Of a stretch of DNA of 64,000 nucleotides, positions 33,019 to 44,321 are shown in pieces (the stretch's first letter is position 1; each line of letters opens with the position of its first letter). Location of the stretch: NCBI GenBank assembly GCA_002946415.1, contig NJPS01000044.1, positions 186,001-250,000 of the forward strand. The letters run 5' to 3'. Both the position numbers and the translations under genes were made by a program. The notes below the pieces were generated by a model. That model searched no databases and was not told the origin of the DNA. It saw nothing but the letters and a program-made list of their open reading frames with translations. This DNA comes from Rutstroemia sp. NJR-2017a BVV2. Lineage: Eukaryota; Ascomycota; Leotiomycetes; Helotiales; Rutstroemiaceae.

Positions 33019-35041
33019 TCATATCTCAACGCTCATTGTTTTCTCTCCAACAGCAGGCTTTAACAGAACCTTCTCCGACGGAACATTCTCCTCTCCTTCC
33101 TCGTTACTCTTTACGGGCGTGGCTTTGATATACTGCCACTTCATACAGCTGATCAAGATAAATGCAACACTTGCACTTGCGGCAGACAGGTACTAGAGAA
33201 TTAATCAGGTTCGATAGTTATGATCTGTTCCGGGGAGGATCTTACAAAGACATTTGTGACAGCATTATTATAGACGTCAATAACAGCACCATGGTTTGCG
33301 GGCTGTAATACCTGCCTGATACCTGCCGCTCCCGCAGCAATGATTCTGTTAGCCTCTTCTTGCGAAACAACACTAGGAAGACGGTGTTCGAGAAATGTCT
33401 GGAAGATTGCCTGGCCAATTACTAGAAATATTGAGCAGCTAGCTGTCATAGCGAATAGAAGTGTCGTAGTCGCAATGGGGACTAGGTCTGGGGGTAGGAC
33501 CGCCTGGAGTGCGATATGAGGCTGTGAAAACTGTCAGCTATGTTTTTATCAGCACCGTAGCTCACACCGACCATTGTCACCATAAATTGGTACCAAGAGC
33601 CTGTTAGAATCTGATATCCAATCCACTTTCCTGCATTCGTCGTCGGATTAAGCGTTGAAAGGAGGCCAGAACCAATCGCCAATATAGCCACACCAAACAT
33701 ATAAAATGGATTGTACCATCCAACAGCTTCAAAGAAGTCAGCATTATGTATATAATACTCCAGGTGATATGGAGACATTCGAGAGTCTCAATAAAATAAG
33801 CTCACGGAAGTGTGATAAAGAAAAGGGGTTGATTACTCATTACAATCCCGCCACCTATAATCGATGTCAGAACATCAGAAATAACGCTGGGTAGGTATCT
33901 GATGCCGCTGGATATAGGTGTAGCCCCTCGGACTGCCTGAAACCAGATAGGTAGGTAATCGATGATTGTTGCAACGCCACCAGGTCCAAGCAAACAGGCC
34001 CCAAAAGCCAACGTGACACTCTTGTATCGAAATAGCTTTGGTGGAATGAGTGCTGAATCCGCAGCATGCCACTGAGATGCAACAAATATAATGGAAAGAA
34101 CTCCAAAGCCCACAAAAAGTCCTATTACAATCGATGAGATCCAGGCATACTGAACTCCTCCCCACTGCAAGGCCAACAGCAGCATAGTGATGGCCCCGGC
34201 GCAGATGACGAAGCCCTGGAAATCGAGGTCGCTCAGCTTGGACTTTAGTGACACTTTCTCTGATTCACTCGCTTGCAGACGCAATAAAAGTATTATCAAT
34301 GCAATGGACAGGCCTCCAATCGGTAGATTGATCCAGAAGCACCATCTCCAGGTGACATTTTGTGCGAATGCGCCACCTATCAGGGGTCCGATGATCTGAC
34401 TTGCGCCAAAGTACCATTTGTCAGACCTGTGAGCAGTAGCCGTTTATGCAGCGGAGAAATTGTAGCTATAATCACGACGCTTCCAGCAAAGATGCCTGAC
34501 GCGCCGAGCCCACTGATTACTCAACCAGCGATGAGGGCGTTGGAATTTGGTGCGAGCGCGCAAACGAGGCTCCCAAGTTCAAATATGCAGATATAGATGA
34601 CATAGACAATCTTCTTAGAAAAAAAGAGATATGTTTAGCCCGCCAGCGGCAGTGCAATGCACCTAGACAAGGTCAGTGGATCGGGTAAAACAATACATAT
34701 CGTCCAAGGTCAGAGCTTACATGGCGATAAAGTAGGCGCTACCGTACCAGCCGACATCGTTCAGGGAGTTAAACTCGGTGGTGATGACCGGAATAGCTGT
34801 CGCGATTAACGTGAAGTCCTAGATAAACGAGAGAATCACCAAGGCTGCTCAACATCAATAGGGAATTCCGCCAAGTACCTACCACACCAGTAAGGATGTT
34901 CGAGAAGCACAGTGCGAAAATAATCAGAGCTAACTTGACACCTTTTACCTCATCTGCGACATTAATATCTCCAGCTGTTGGCATATCCTTCTCATACGTT
35001 TGGTCGCTGACGGAAGTGTTGTTTTTGTGAATTTGACTCAT
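33019..35041 (-). pseudogene. MFS multidrug/toxin efflux transporter (DHA2, 14-TM type), disrupted
   Basis: Conserved sequence of a DHA2-family efflux pump runs along the minus strand from the start at 35041 to the stop at 33019, with at least five intron-like gaps. Recognisable parts are [32 protein letters not shown], the SKKIVYVIYICIFELGSLVC helix, the GGAFAQNVTWRWCFWINLP motif C region, and a long C-terminal loop before the last helix (YLSAASASVAFILISCMKW). It is broken: an in-frame TAA at 34635-34637 within the LAG/TYLF motif, a TGA at 34521-34523 within the AG/VISGLG motif, and a one-base frameshift near 34410-34420 before FGASQIIGP. Both stops fit C-to-T changes on the coding strand (CAA and CGA parents). 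Such pumps usually export the product of a nearby metabolite cluster. Confidence 0.85.
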
Positions 35042-35732
35042 CGTGCCCTCTTCGTGCTTGACTGAAAGGGTGGATTCGGGTCAGTGAATGAATAACGCAA
35101 AGAAAACACTGTATCAGAAAAGAAAAGTCAAAGGTGTGCAGGAGAAATTAGTCGAATTTCATGAAAGGTGTATCGCGATTCCCACTAATAAGATCATTGT
35201 GTTAAATAATTGCAATGTTATGTACTAATGTACTATATGTAGGCACGGAGTAGTTGTATCCGAGTTGCAGGAGGTACAAGTAGAGGCACAGCCTGTGCCT
35301 GGTCGGGCGTATTGACTGCACCTTCATTCTGAGAACCTCCAGGGATTAAGGTGCTGCAGCACTACAGTAGCCTTTCGAACGTACATTCTTTCTTGCCAGT
35401 ATCCGGCTTCAGGCATAGATATGCGTATGATGTGGTTGAGAATGAACCGAAAATGTACCGTTATGCGGATTATAACTTATTCTCGGAAAATACTGTGGTA
35501 CAAACAAAGTATAGATGTGATTCGAAATGCATAAAGTAAAGGCTGTAGAATGCCTAACCCGGTATTTGATTGTTCTAAAGGTGATACATTTTCACCAACG
35601 GTTGAATTACCGCAGTCTTGCAGACATTGATAGCTAGTTACTGGGGTGGTAAGAGCGTAGTAACCTCTCCAAGCTTCACTTCCTCCTCACAATTCCAAGA
35701 ATGCATTGCATGTGAACGGTTGAACACTTCTA
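35042..35732. other. Intergenic
   Basis: Contains the pump pseudogene's former promoter and the 3' end of the O-methyltransferase. Small frames up to 62 codons only. Confidence 0.4.
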
Positions 35733-37235
35733 CTAGTCCCATCTGAAAATTATCAGATCTAGCTTCGCGCCCTTCATTCTCTTGACTTCCTCCAGCTTGA
35801 ATTTAGGATCAGCAGACTGGAACAGCTCCTCCCAGTCGCCTTGATCTCGCTCTGCAGAATTCGAAGTGGCCATCATTACGATATCTGAGTCTCTGTTGAA
35901 TTGTCAATAATGACGGTCGAAAAAGGCATATGGATTTTTAGAAATCAGGATCAGCCCAAAACACATACCTATTCCATTTCTCCTGGCGAAGGGATAAAGT
36001 ACACGGAGGTTCAAGGCATCGCTCACTCAAGACAATCCTGGCGCCCGGCTTCAGAGCAGGGACCAATGCCTTTAGGATTTTGATAGCGTACTTATCGGAC
36101 CAATCGTGGAAGATCCAGCGGAAGTAGTATACATCTGCGTCCTTGACCGGCTGTTCGTGAAAGAAGTCGTGTGCCATGAAAGTCACGCGGTCGCTCAGCT
36201 CCGCTGGAACCTTTGTTTTCCCATCTTCAACGACTTTTGGCAGGTCCTGAACAATAAATCGCAGGTCGGGGAACTCCTTGGCGATATCGATGCTCACTAA
36301 GCCGTGAGAACCGCCCACATCCACAACTGTAGCTTTTCCCAGCGATGCCCAGTCGAAACCAGTGAGCACATATGAATTTTCCAGACCAGGGAATGTTTGA
36401 AGAAAGCTCATGGCGTCTTTGAATCTGCGCATGCGTTCCGGATGCTCTTCGAAAAATTCGAACATAGGCTTGCTGGTGTCGTTGGCAATACAAAAGCCCT
36501 ATGAAAAAAATCCATGAGTTAGAGTGCTTTCAAATATTTTGAACAAGTAGCACATACCGCGTGCTCCGGCTCTTCGGAGTCCGGCCACTTAGCAACTGCA
36601 TCAACAATCTGCGAGGTTGATTAGCATTTGGAAATATGATTGAAGTTTGCAGTAGAGTCTTACATGCATCTTCGCAGGAGACACCTCATAGAGGCCCATT
36701 TGAGACCATGTGGCTATGTTCGGCATGAGAACAAGCGCCTTGCTTGCAATAGTATGCTTCACGTAGCCTGGACGAGGTTCCTGGAAGAAATGATCTGTCA
36801 TCCCAAATCTAAGCAATCTCGTAAGCTTCTTAACAGGAATGCCTGTCTTATCCGCAAGATCCTGAAAAGTTGTGCCAGTTTCTAGGGGAACCAGGTTATG
36901 GATATCGTATTTCAGTATAGTCTTGAGGCCTACGGATGTAGCAAACTAAAGTTTTAAAGTCACTACTTGCTCAAGCCGTATAGCATGTTCATAAAGAAAC
37001 TTACCGACTTCGCCACGATTGTCTGTATTGGACCTTGGTTAAGCCACCATAATTCGTCCAAGGCTGCGGACAGAGCCTCCTGTGTATTTGCAATTTCCGG
37101 AGGAAACTGGTACATCAACGGGGCATCTTCGTCGAATGAAGGAGGCGGCAGTGCATTTTCAGTAAGATAATTGTCAATTTTAGTTGTAAAGGCTTCAATA
37201 TCCTTAGCCAAAGCTAGTATGCGGCTAGTCGCCAT
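35733..37235 (-). CDS. Secondary-metabolism O-methyltransferase (plant COMT-like)
   Basis: Five exons on the minus strand: 37235-37005, 36945-36664, 36608-36558, 36498-35969, 35892-35733; 417 residues. I start at MATSRILALAKDIEAF, the usual opening of the family; an upstream in-frame ATG at 37442 would add 69 residues that look like leader. The N-terminal winged-helix dimerisation domain (about 70-165) is followed by the SAM-binding fold with VVDVGGSHG (GGSHG at 250-254), the FIVQDLPKV strand and the catalytic FRWIFHDWSDKYA segment with His319. It ends in KLDLIIFRW. These enzymes methylate phenolic hydroxyls on polyketides, alkaloids or peptides. It appears intact, and a RIP-degraded copy lies at 44.3-46 kb. 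Neighbours are a pump pseudogene and a GST, so it was probably in a metabolite cluster. Confidence 0.9.
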
Positions 37236-39036
37236 AGTTGGAGTTGGAATAGAAGCTTCGACGCCGCTGACACTTGTAGATGAATGATAGAAGTATTTTG
37301 GAATGCGATCGGTGGAAGAAATGAATGGTGGTAAATTCAAAGGAAAAGCACTTGGAAGCTTTCGGTGGAGTGAGAGGGTCAACTGTCGGCAGAAATTCAT
37401 TTGTGTTTGCTGAGGGATGTGTTTAAATGGGTGGTAGAACATCTTATTTTGAGCTTGAAAGTCTCAAAATGGACTAGCTTATATAGCAACTTATGTAGCA
37501 ATTATAGAAAATGAGCAGCTGCACGAGAGCTGCAGAAAATTTGGATCGAATTACTCGATTCCTGGGAGCTATTTGTCACTGCAAGATCCGCATGATGGAA
37601 CCAACGCGTTACCTTTATGCCGCACACTTCGTAATATCTGCGTCGCCCGACAACTTGTTGGTGAACCCCACATTTTCTTTCTACATGCATGTTCGTCGAA
37701 CCCGCCAGTTTGGTAACATCCTTGCTCCTACTTACCAGCATTACAAAGATTAGCCAAGATGGGTATCTGCCGCCTGCTGTGACTAGGCCTCAAGATCCGT
37801 TCATTCCTATCGGAGCCCCACTTGTGTTTGCGATTCTCACTGATGCAGCTGAACAAGGAATACAAAAAAACATAAACAAGTTGCTCAAATGCGGCGAGGA
37901 ATCAATAGTACTGTTTCGTTTTTCATTTATGTCCAACAGTTTGTCCTGTGCCACCCAGCTTTGTCCGTTGGTTTTCTTCAACAATGTCGCAGTCGGATGC
38001 AGTTTCCCCGGAGGCCGAGAAGAAGGAGTACATTTTTAAGCGAGACTTCAGATCCTCAATGCGGTATGCGCGCCGAGCGGCTAAATAATAATTGCTGATC
38101 CAATGCACAGACTGAATTTCAATCACTTTCTGGTTCGGGAGGCCATTGGCTATTTGATAGGCCCTTTGAACTCACTCAATCAATCCATATTGGCACCTCG
38201 GATACATAGGTACTGGCACTGCTTGAGCAGTGCCGCCGCCGCGCGTTTGCAGATTCGTTGAGCCAAAAAAACAAAAAAAAAGGTCCTGGCATACTTAGCA
38301 TCTGAGCTTGCAATCTTGCAATGGTAACACTAGTGGCTGTGGCCCAGTCCGTATTGATGCATACGCCATTACGTATGTTTAATACCCAGCACCAGCATTC
38401 TGACCACCCAACGTGAGCTTTTACGAACGTGATACCTTCCACCCATCTCCAGCAGAGTTCCTAGGACGATTATAGGGAGCTCCATGATCAATACAGAGAA
38501 TAAAGAAATTGTGTAAAAAGTTTGCAGAAGATTGTACTGTATATGAAATATTGATATCTAGTGTTTGTAAATGCAATGTAGAGCAAAGTTGTCGAGTATC
38601 CAGAGGACCAAAAGTGAAGGCATATCACCCTAGCTCAAGGCAGCTGTATATGATGAATATCTCTTGTCAAGTCTTCGTGGTGACTCAGCGATGATCTATC
38701 TGTCTAGAAATCGAAAGCTATGACGGTTTTACCGCATAATATCGTGGTCACCTGCCAAATTATCACGATCCTTTCACCTCGGGAGCACAATCTCGACGAG
38801 AGACCGCGGCTCGAAATAAGATATTTAATGTAGGTTCTATTGATGGGCCATTCTAAGATATCATCACCATGTAAGTTACAAGTAGGTTGCACTAAGCAAT
38901 TGGAAAAGGAGATAAAATTTCTTTGCATACTAACTGTCGAGACTTATCTAGAGTCTTAGTCTTGTTAGATTCCGTTCTGCTCACGCGAAGCGTTATCGAA
39001 CGAAAAGTATAGCCGCAAGCTGGGTGAGGCAAGAAC
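37236..39036. other. Gene-poor spacer inside the accessory block
   Basis: Up to 37442 this may be 5' leader or an alternative N-terminus of the O-methyltransferase. Beyond that there are only frames under 120 codons without signatures, except the short methyltransferase-like scrap annotated separately. A poly-A tract (A8) lies near 38273. AT-rich throughout. Confidence 0.4.
37984..38088 (+). pseudogene. Possible N-terminal scrap of a SAM-dependent (UMTA-type) methyltransferase
   Basis: A 34-codon frame begins with a good ATG and contains SPEAEKKEYIFKRDFRSSMR. This resembles the opening of fungal UMTA-like methyltransferases, where a KY/EY-v-l/f-x-RD-y/f-x-S-x-R motif precedes an LNLQH segment. 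After that the reading breaks down into ARRAAK and a stop. Too short to be certain. Confidence 0.25.
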
Positions 39037-40007
39037 CTAGGCATCTCCTTCGGCCTCCATCTTGGCTATGTATTGTTCCATGTTCGAGACTCCCTTGGGC
39101 ATACCATTTGGCATCAATCCTAAAGCGTCCATTCGCTTCTCCCTATCAATCATGGACCTCTTCCAAGCTGGTCTCTCTGTTATCCTCTTGTGCCAAGCAT
39201 CCACGTTCGGGAACTTTCTAATAAGATTATCTTCATAAGAACAAGGCGGGTATGAAAACAACGTGTCGATTCGATCGTTCCAAGGAGCGAATGAAAGATC
39301 AGCGAAGGTAAACTTGTCACCAACAAGCCATTTCTTTCCTTCGAGCGAACGTTCTAACACCCCGAGGATACGAGCGACCTCGGTATCGTAACGCTCGATG
39401 GCGGATGGGATTTTCTCGGAATGCAGGATATTGAACCTGTGCAAGGGTGATTAGTCTTGGATCATTGAAAAAGGTAGGAGCATTGAATAGCAAATACTCA
39501 CCAGCCACATTGTCCAAAATATGGGCCCTGGCCGCTCATCTGAAACATGAGCCATTGATTGATAAGATGTTCGTCTTGCAACTTCTCGCAGGTCAACTTT
39601 TTCTCTGTGTCATACTGTTTGACAAGATATTGCATGATGGCGCCCGATTCCCAAAGTGTCAAGTCGGTATTAGGGTCAATGATTGCTAGTTTCTGTGAAT
39701 TCATAGTTACAATACTCAGAACGAATGAGATATAAGTACCTAGAGCTCTGCCATTAGGATTGATGTCAATGAAGGGTAGTTTTTCACGTCTTCGAATCGA
39801 ACTTCTTTAATAATATACGGGATTTCGAGCTCTTCGAGGAGTATGATAACCTGTATGAGATCCTCAGAGCATGCTCTCGTGTATTGAAGGATCTTTCTAC
39901 CTTCCAAGGATTAGGACCGGGAACTAAGTATGAGTTAGTCGGGCAATGAATCTATGATCATGACCGGAGTACTTACTGGACGTCCATACTTCGATAGGTT
40001 GAGTCAT
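39037..40007 (-). pseudogene. Glutathione S-transferase (Ure2-like), one-base frameshift
   Basis: Exons on the minus strand: 40007-39977, 39923-39901, 39850-39740, 39685-39502, 39436-39037. The N-terminal thioredoxin-like domain is clear (MTQPIEVWTS, PGPNPWK, VIILLEELEIPYIIKEVRFEDV, then INPNGRALAIIDPNTDLTLWESGAI). The C-terminal helical domain follows (WLVGDKFTFADLSFAPWN, RKFPNVDAWHKRITERPAWKR), ending in a KMEAEGDA tail. The third exon is 111 nt where 112 would be needed: only five T occur at 39780-39784 (plus strand), in the codons between EDV and LPFIDINPNG. One missing base in a homopolymer can be a real inactivating mutation or an assembly error; everything else is intact. GSTs conjugate glutathione to electrophiles and occur in metabolite clusters. 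Confidence 0.8.
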
Positions 40008-40609
40008 GATGTAGAATTCTGAAGTTGGAAATTGCAGTGAATATGAGAGCCGTAAGTCGCGTATCCAGATAAAAAATGAGCAAAATTGACACTTAAGTGA
40101 AACGGAAAAAGATTCAACCCAAAGATTTGACAGCTTCGAGAAAAATTTCAGCAAATTCAATCACTTTGCGAATCGCTGATTCGCATTCATTACCGAATGT
40201 TGGTTCCAAATGTTGGTGATAATCAGAATGATAGCCACATACATAGGATTATTTATCCGCCTTAACACTCGGTGTAAAGGATATATTTCGTCGTGGTCAG
40301 ATGTGGATCAAGATGTAATCTTCATTTTATGGAGTATCAAGGGTATCTATTCTAGAAAATTGCGTTTGCAACGAATATTTTTGATTTGAACCCCGCTTCA
40401 CAATATGCTAGCAAAGCAAGTTAATCAAACGGCTCGCTGAAGAAAGCTGTCAAGTCTTGCATATTGTTAGAAGCAATGGCCGTACATTTCGTTTTCCCAT
40501 ACACTCACTACAAATCTGCAGCACGATCAAGGACTAAGACCCCAGAAATCATTGCCTCCCGAATCTGCATAGTCTCAACGGGATAACAGATATCCACTAT
40601 GGCATCACT
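40008..40609. other. Intergenic
   Basis: Promoter of the GST gene and 3' end of the UstYa-like gene. AT-rich; nothing else visible. Confidence 0.4.
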
Positions 40610-41639
40610 TCAGACACGATCTCTCACCAGCTCCGAAGTGTCGTAGCTCCGTGGTATGACATGGTCTTGGAAGAAGTCCCAGTCGACACATTCGCGTTTG
40701 ACTTGCGCACTCACGCTCATTTGATGCCAGTCATTCCCCGACCAGTAAAAAGGCAGTGGCGCCAAGTCGGGACGGCATATCGTTGATGTTCGGAGAGACT
40801 CCAAGCAGTGTACTTTTTCCGTCCGTTTAGCTGAAGCTGTAGATTAGATTTGGTTGTTTGAAATTCGACCTACTGTTGTGTCCACGAATGCGCTGTCGGT
40901 CTTCTTCGCTCCAGTTGGGGTAGTAGTGGTCCCCGTAGAATATCTGACGTAGTCGTCTCTGAAGGGGAATGGTTAGATTAGTATGTGGCCCAGTCAGAGG
41001 AGAGATGTGCACTTGCCAAGCAATGAAGATTATGATGGACTTGGAGAATAACAGCTAAGCTATTATCCGTCAAGCGTATACTTTGGCTGATATTCAGCCA
41101 TGTTGCTTCCTCAGGAAAGAGACGTATGCCATGTTGCCCGCGGTGTGCTGGGAATGAAAGTGTGGCTACAGACAGTGATAGCAGAATTCAAGATGGAAGT
41201 CTTACGGTGTATGAGGTAGTTCCAGGCTTGTTCTAATTCATCGGATGGCTCTCCCATGTACAATCTATTCTGCCAGTAATCACCGGGAGTTGTTTCGATT
41301 CCATATCGTAGTCCATGGTCGAACGGTGCTGGGTTTTGATCAGTGCATACACTTGATGAAGTTTGTGAAGGTTTGCATACAGTACATCGATGACTCTGTA
41401 TTCGCTTCCGGTCTTAGAGATGATATTAGAAAGGCTCGACCGGGACCTGAGTAGAAGATAGAAGTGAAAGCTGTGATTGCAAGAGCTTTAACGATGATAT
41501 AGACTATAAAGAGAGCCTTCCAAGGTGGCAGAATGATGGAGGATGTTTTCGGAATCTTTTGCCCGCAGTTTAAACAAGTTTGGACATCCTCATTCCTTTC
41601 GCTTTCGGTGAGATTTTTCGAGATCGATCTAGAGAACAT
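40610..41639 (-). CDS. UstYa-like protein (DUF3328 oxidase family)
   Basis: Five exons on the minus strand: 41639-41381, 41328-41206, 41147-41017, 40958-40874, 40812-40610; 266 residues. The layout is that of UstYa-family proteins: a short cytosolic N-terminus with a CxxC pair (CLNC at 22-25), one membrane helix at about 42-63, then a lumenal domain. Both signature HxxHC motifs are present, HNLHC at 166-170 and HNIHC at 198-202, the second followed by LESLR. These proposed metal-binding motifs define the family, whose members catalyse oxidative cyclisation or chlorination of ribosomal and non-ribosomal fungal metabolites. Intron 3 starts with GC (GCAAGT) rather than GT; using it restores the conserved reading HCL|RRLRQIFYGDH. 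No frameshift is seen, so this is apparently the best preserved gene of the block. Confidence 0.9.
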
Positions 41640-42399
41640 GGCGCTGTGCTGGACTGGACTGAAAGTAGATCAAAAGTTCAATTCGTTCCATGAATTTGAG
41701 AAGCTTCCAGCGAGTCAGGCACGGTAATGTAAGACAATCTTTGCATGATGCGGACAACCTCCCTTGACGTCGATGAAGATGCTTCACCACAACCATGCCG
41801 AATCGGCAATTAACTTTTCTCATTTCCCGAGCAGTATCCTATACAGGTCAAAATCTACCAGTCTTCTGACCAAATTAGCTAGTTGAATGTCTGTGACACA
41901 CTAACACAGGCAACTTGAGCTGGTGTAGCTATATTGCTTGCTTCTGCTGCGACATATTGGTAAGATGCACAAACCCTTGTCTCAATAGAGCTTCCTAAAA
42001 TGAATCATTGAGGCGCCTCAATGCTACAATCTGAACTTGGTTTGGTAGAGCATGACTTTCGATATATGGAAGGATGGAGTAATCAATGCCCGGCCATGGT
42101 AGGATTCTGACTTCGACGTACTCACACGAGCAGTTGTGATAGATGTTCGAATCGATCATCGAAAATCATCAGTTTTGAATGATGTTTGCTTCTCGTAATC
42201 CACATTCGTTGTCGTAACCATCAGGCGACCTAGATCCAGGACATAAAGCTTGGCCGTATGCCCCCCCGCTCCTCTTCCATTCTCCATCATTCATCATCAA
42301 TCCTCAGGAACTCCAAAAACGATCCCACTGACATCAATCAACACGGAAACAATACATTGACACTTGTCTTCCGCACATATAAACCAGAATCCCATCAAA
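41640..42399. promoter_or_regulatory. Divergent promoter region between the UstYa-like gene and a short secreted-peptide gene
   Basis: The 760 bp separate two start codons pointing away from each other. A CACATATAAACC element lies about 25 bases before the peptide ATG. No open frame of significance. Head-to-head pairs can share control, but no operator is recognised. Confidence 0.35.
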
Positions 42400-42585
42400 A
42401 TGCGCCTCAAAGTCTTCCTCCTTGCTGCCTCCCTCATCGGAGCCGTCGCCGCTTGGCCATTTGTAGAGAGAGAGGTCGCTACCGGTAAGTTGTATCATAA
42501 TATAATCCAGCTTTTGAAAAGACTAACATGTATATCTGCAGCTGCTACCGCAGCAGACTACGCCGCCGAGTCCGGTATATTCTAG
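42400..42585 (+). CDS. Short spliced secreted peptide, 42 residues
   Basis: Two exons, 42400-42484 and 42542-42585. The 57-nt intron has a GTAAGT donor, a GACTAAC branch site and a GCAG acceptor, all strong, and the splice keeps frame. The ATG context (ATCAAAATGC) is good. The first 18 residues form a textbook signal peptide (MRLKVFLLAASLIGAVAA). The remaining 24 residues start WPFVEREVAT, go through an alanine-rich stretch with a single Tyr, and end ESGIF. There are no cysteines, no dibasic Kex2 sites and no repeats. The gene stands head-to-head with the UstYa-like gene, the position where a precursor peptide might be found in a fungal RiPP locus. It could also be an unrelated small secreted peptide or a non-functional relic. 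Confidence 0.55.
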   Translation: MRLKVFLLAASLIGAVAAWPFVEREVATGKLYHNIIQLLKRLTCISAAATAADYAAESGIF

Positions 42586-44321
42586 GGTCAGAGCTCAGCT
42601 GATGGAGTCATCAAAGGACTGTTCGGGTTATGATGGGGGAATGCGGATGAATGAGATTTCAATTATGTTACTGAGGACGGACACTTATCTTCGAGGCTCT
42701 GAATAATTTTATCTAAATTCATTGGTTTTCTAGTTCGCTAGTTGAGGTGGGATGCGGTTTGAAATCTGGAGAGTCCTATACCGGTCATGCTTGGTTTCGG
42801 TAATCTACAGCCAAGGCGCGTAGCGGGGTTTTAGGGCTGTAAACGACGGTACTAGAATTAGCTACACAACCAAAATGTCAGCAGTTGTTCCACAATCAGA
42901 GCAATTTCGCCGTCGTAAGGTCAGGTTCCAGCCTACCTCGTGGACGCATCAGATATCCTCTGAATTTATGATAGGTCATCCTTGAGAATAGCTCACTTCA
43001 ATATACGTGAATCTGTAAGAAATCTGGTATTGGGAATGGAAGTGATAATGCAAAACGACTGAGAGCCAGATAGATTGGAATTCAAGTCTCTATCGAGACG
43101 TTACACGAAGCTAGTGCTGTGCGACTGCGAAGTAATAACCTAGCCGATATAAGGCTACCCTATACTCGAGAGAGCTTCGACATGTGCCGGTAGCACAGCA
43201 CAGCGCGGAGCCCAAAACCGTCTCGACTAAGCTACGATTACCAAATATGTCGATGACAGTGATATACCATCTAATCTGCCGTAGCAATTCAGAAGGGCAG
43301 AGGTTGCTTATGAGTTTAATCCCTCCCTGTTGCGTCTTTTCTCATAACAACCCCATTTGCAGTCACATTGCCGGGTTGCTTCCATTTTGTGTCACAGGTG
43401 TATCTTATACATCTAATCGGCCCTTCAACTGTAGATAAGGGAGGGGAAACTTCAGCATGCTACACAGAGAATGCGATACTGCACCAAATATGCCTCGGAT
43501 TCGCTCATCTTTCATTCGGAAGTTTAGCGATATCCCGACTCAGAATCACAAACCACAAACCATCGACAGCTATCTGAAAAGTAAGCTCGATATGTTATAG
43601 CGCTGCGGGAAACAATAATACGACGCTTACGTTGCATCATAGTCGATACAAATAAAGTACCGCAGTCATGTAGGATCCTGATATCTGCTCGGTGATTTGC
43701 GTCGGGGAAATGTAAGCAGTTTATCTTTAAGCCGATCGAGTGAGACTTCGACGATGGCTTGTTGAGAGATAGGCTTAGCTGTAAAGTTCTGGTCAGTTAA
43801 CGGAGTACAAAATGGTTCCAAGATTACACGGATGTCCGGAAAGTCTTTTCTCACGCGCTTGTATCCTAATCTCACCGATCTAGCCATAAGTCATCTTATT
43901 GCTGAGAAGGGAACATGCTTTGGAGACGTGTTACCGAACTTCAAACTCAAGATATTCCCATCTTAGACATCCAACATTTCTTTGACTCGGACATAGTATT
44001 TTCCATCTCCATCCAAGGTAACTGATCCTCGCCGGGCGTCATATGGACAATGGACCGTTGACTTCGGGCCTTAGTAAGGCTCCGTCGAAAACGGAATAAA
44101 CTCAGCCCTCAAAACCCAGCTTATAAGTATCAGGGTTCATTTGCCTTAATGCTGGCAGACTTCACGTTAAGATAGTCGATATATACCCAACTGTCTTTCT
44201 CATATGCAAAAGTAGGGTTTTTTGACGACGATAACTATTCATTGCAGTAATAAAAGCCCAGCAGCCTCTCTAAACATCTCTTCCTTCCTCATAAACTTAC
44301 TGCAGACAGCTATACCCATCT
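42586..44321. other. Gene-free stretch
   Basis: Short frames only (84, 73 and 70 codons) with no features. AT content increases towards the RIP-damaged copy. Confidence 0.4.

Noticed and set aside
42585..42585. Idea that the short peptide is a farnesylated mating pheromone precursor
   Set aside because: The C-terminus ends in Ile-Phe and has no CaaX cysteine; there are also no repeated Kex2-bounded units as in alpha-type precursors.
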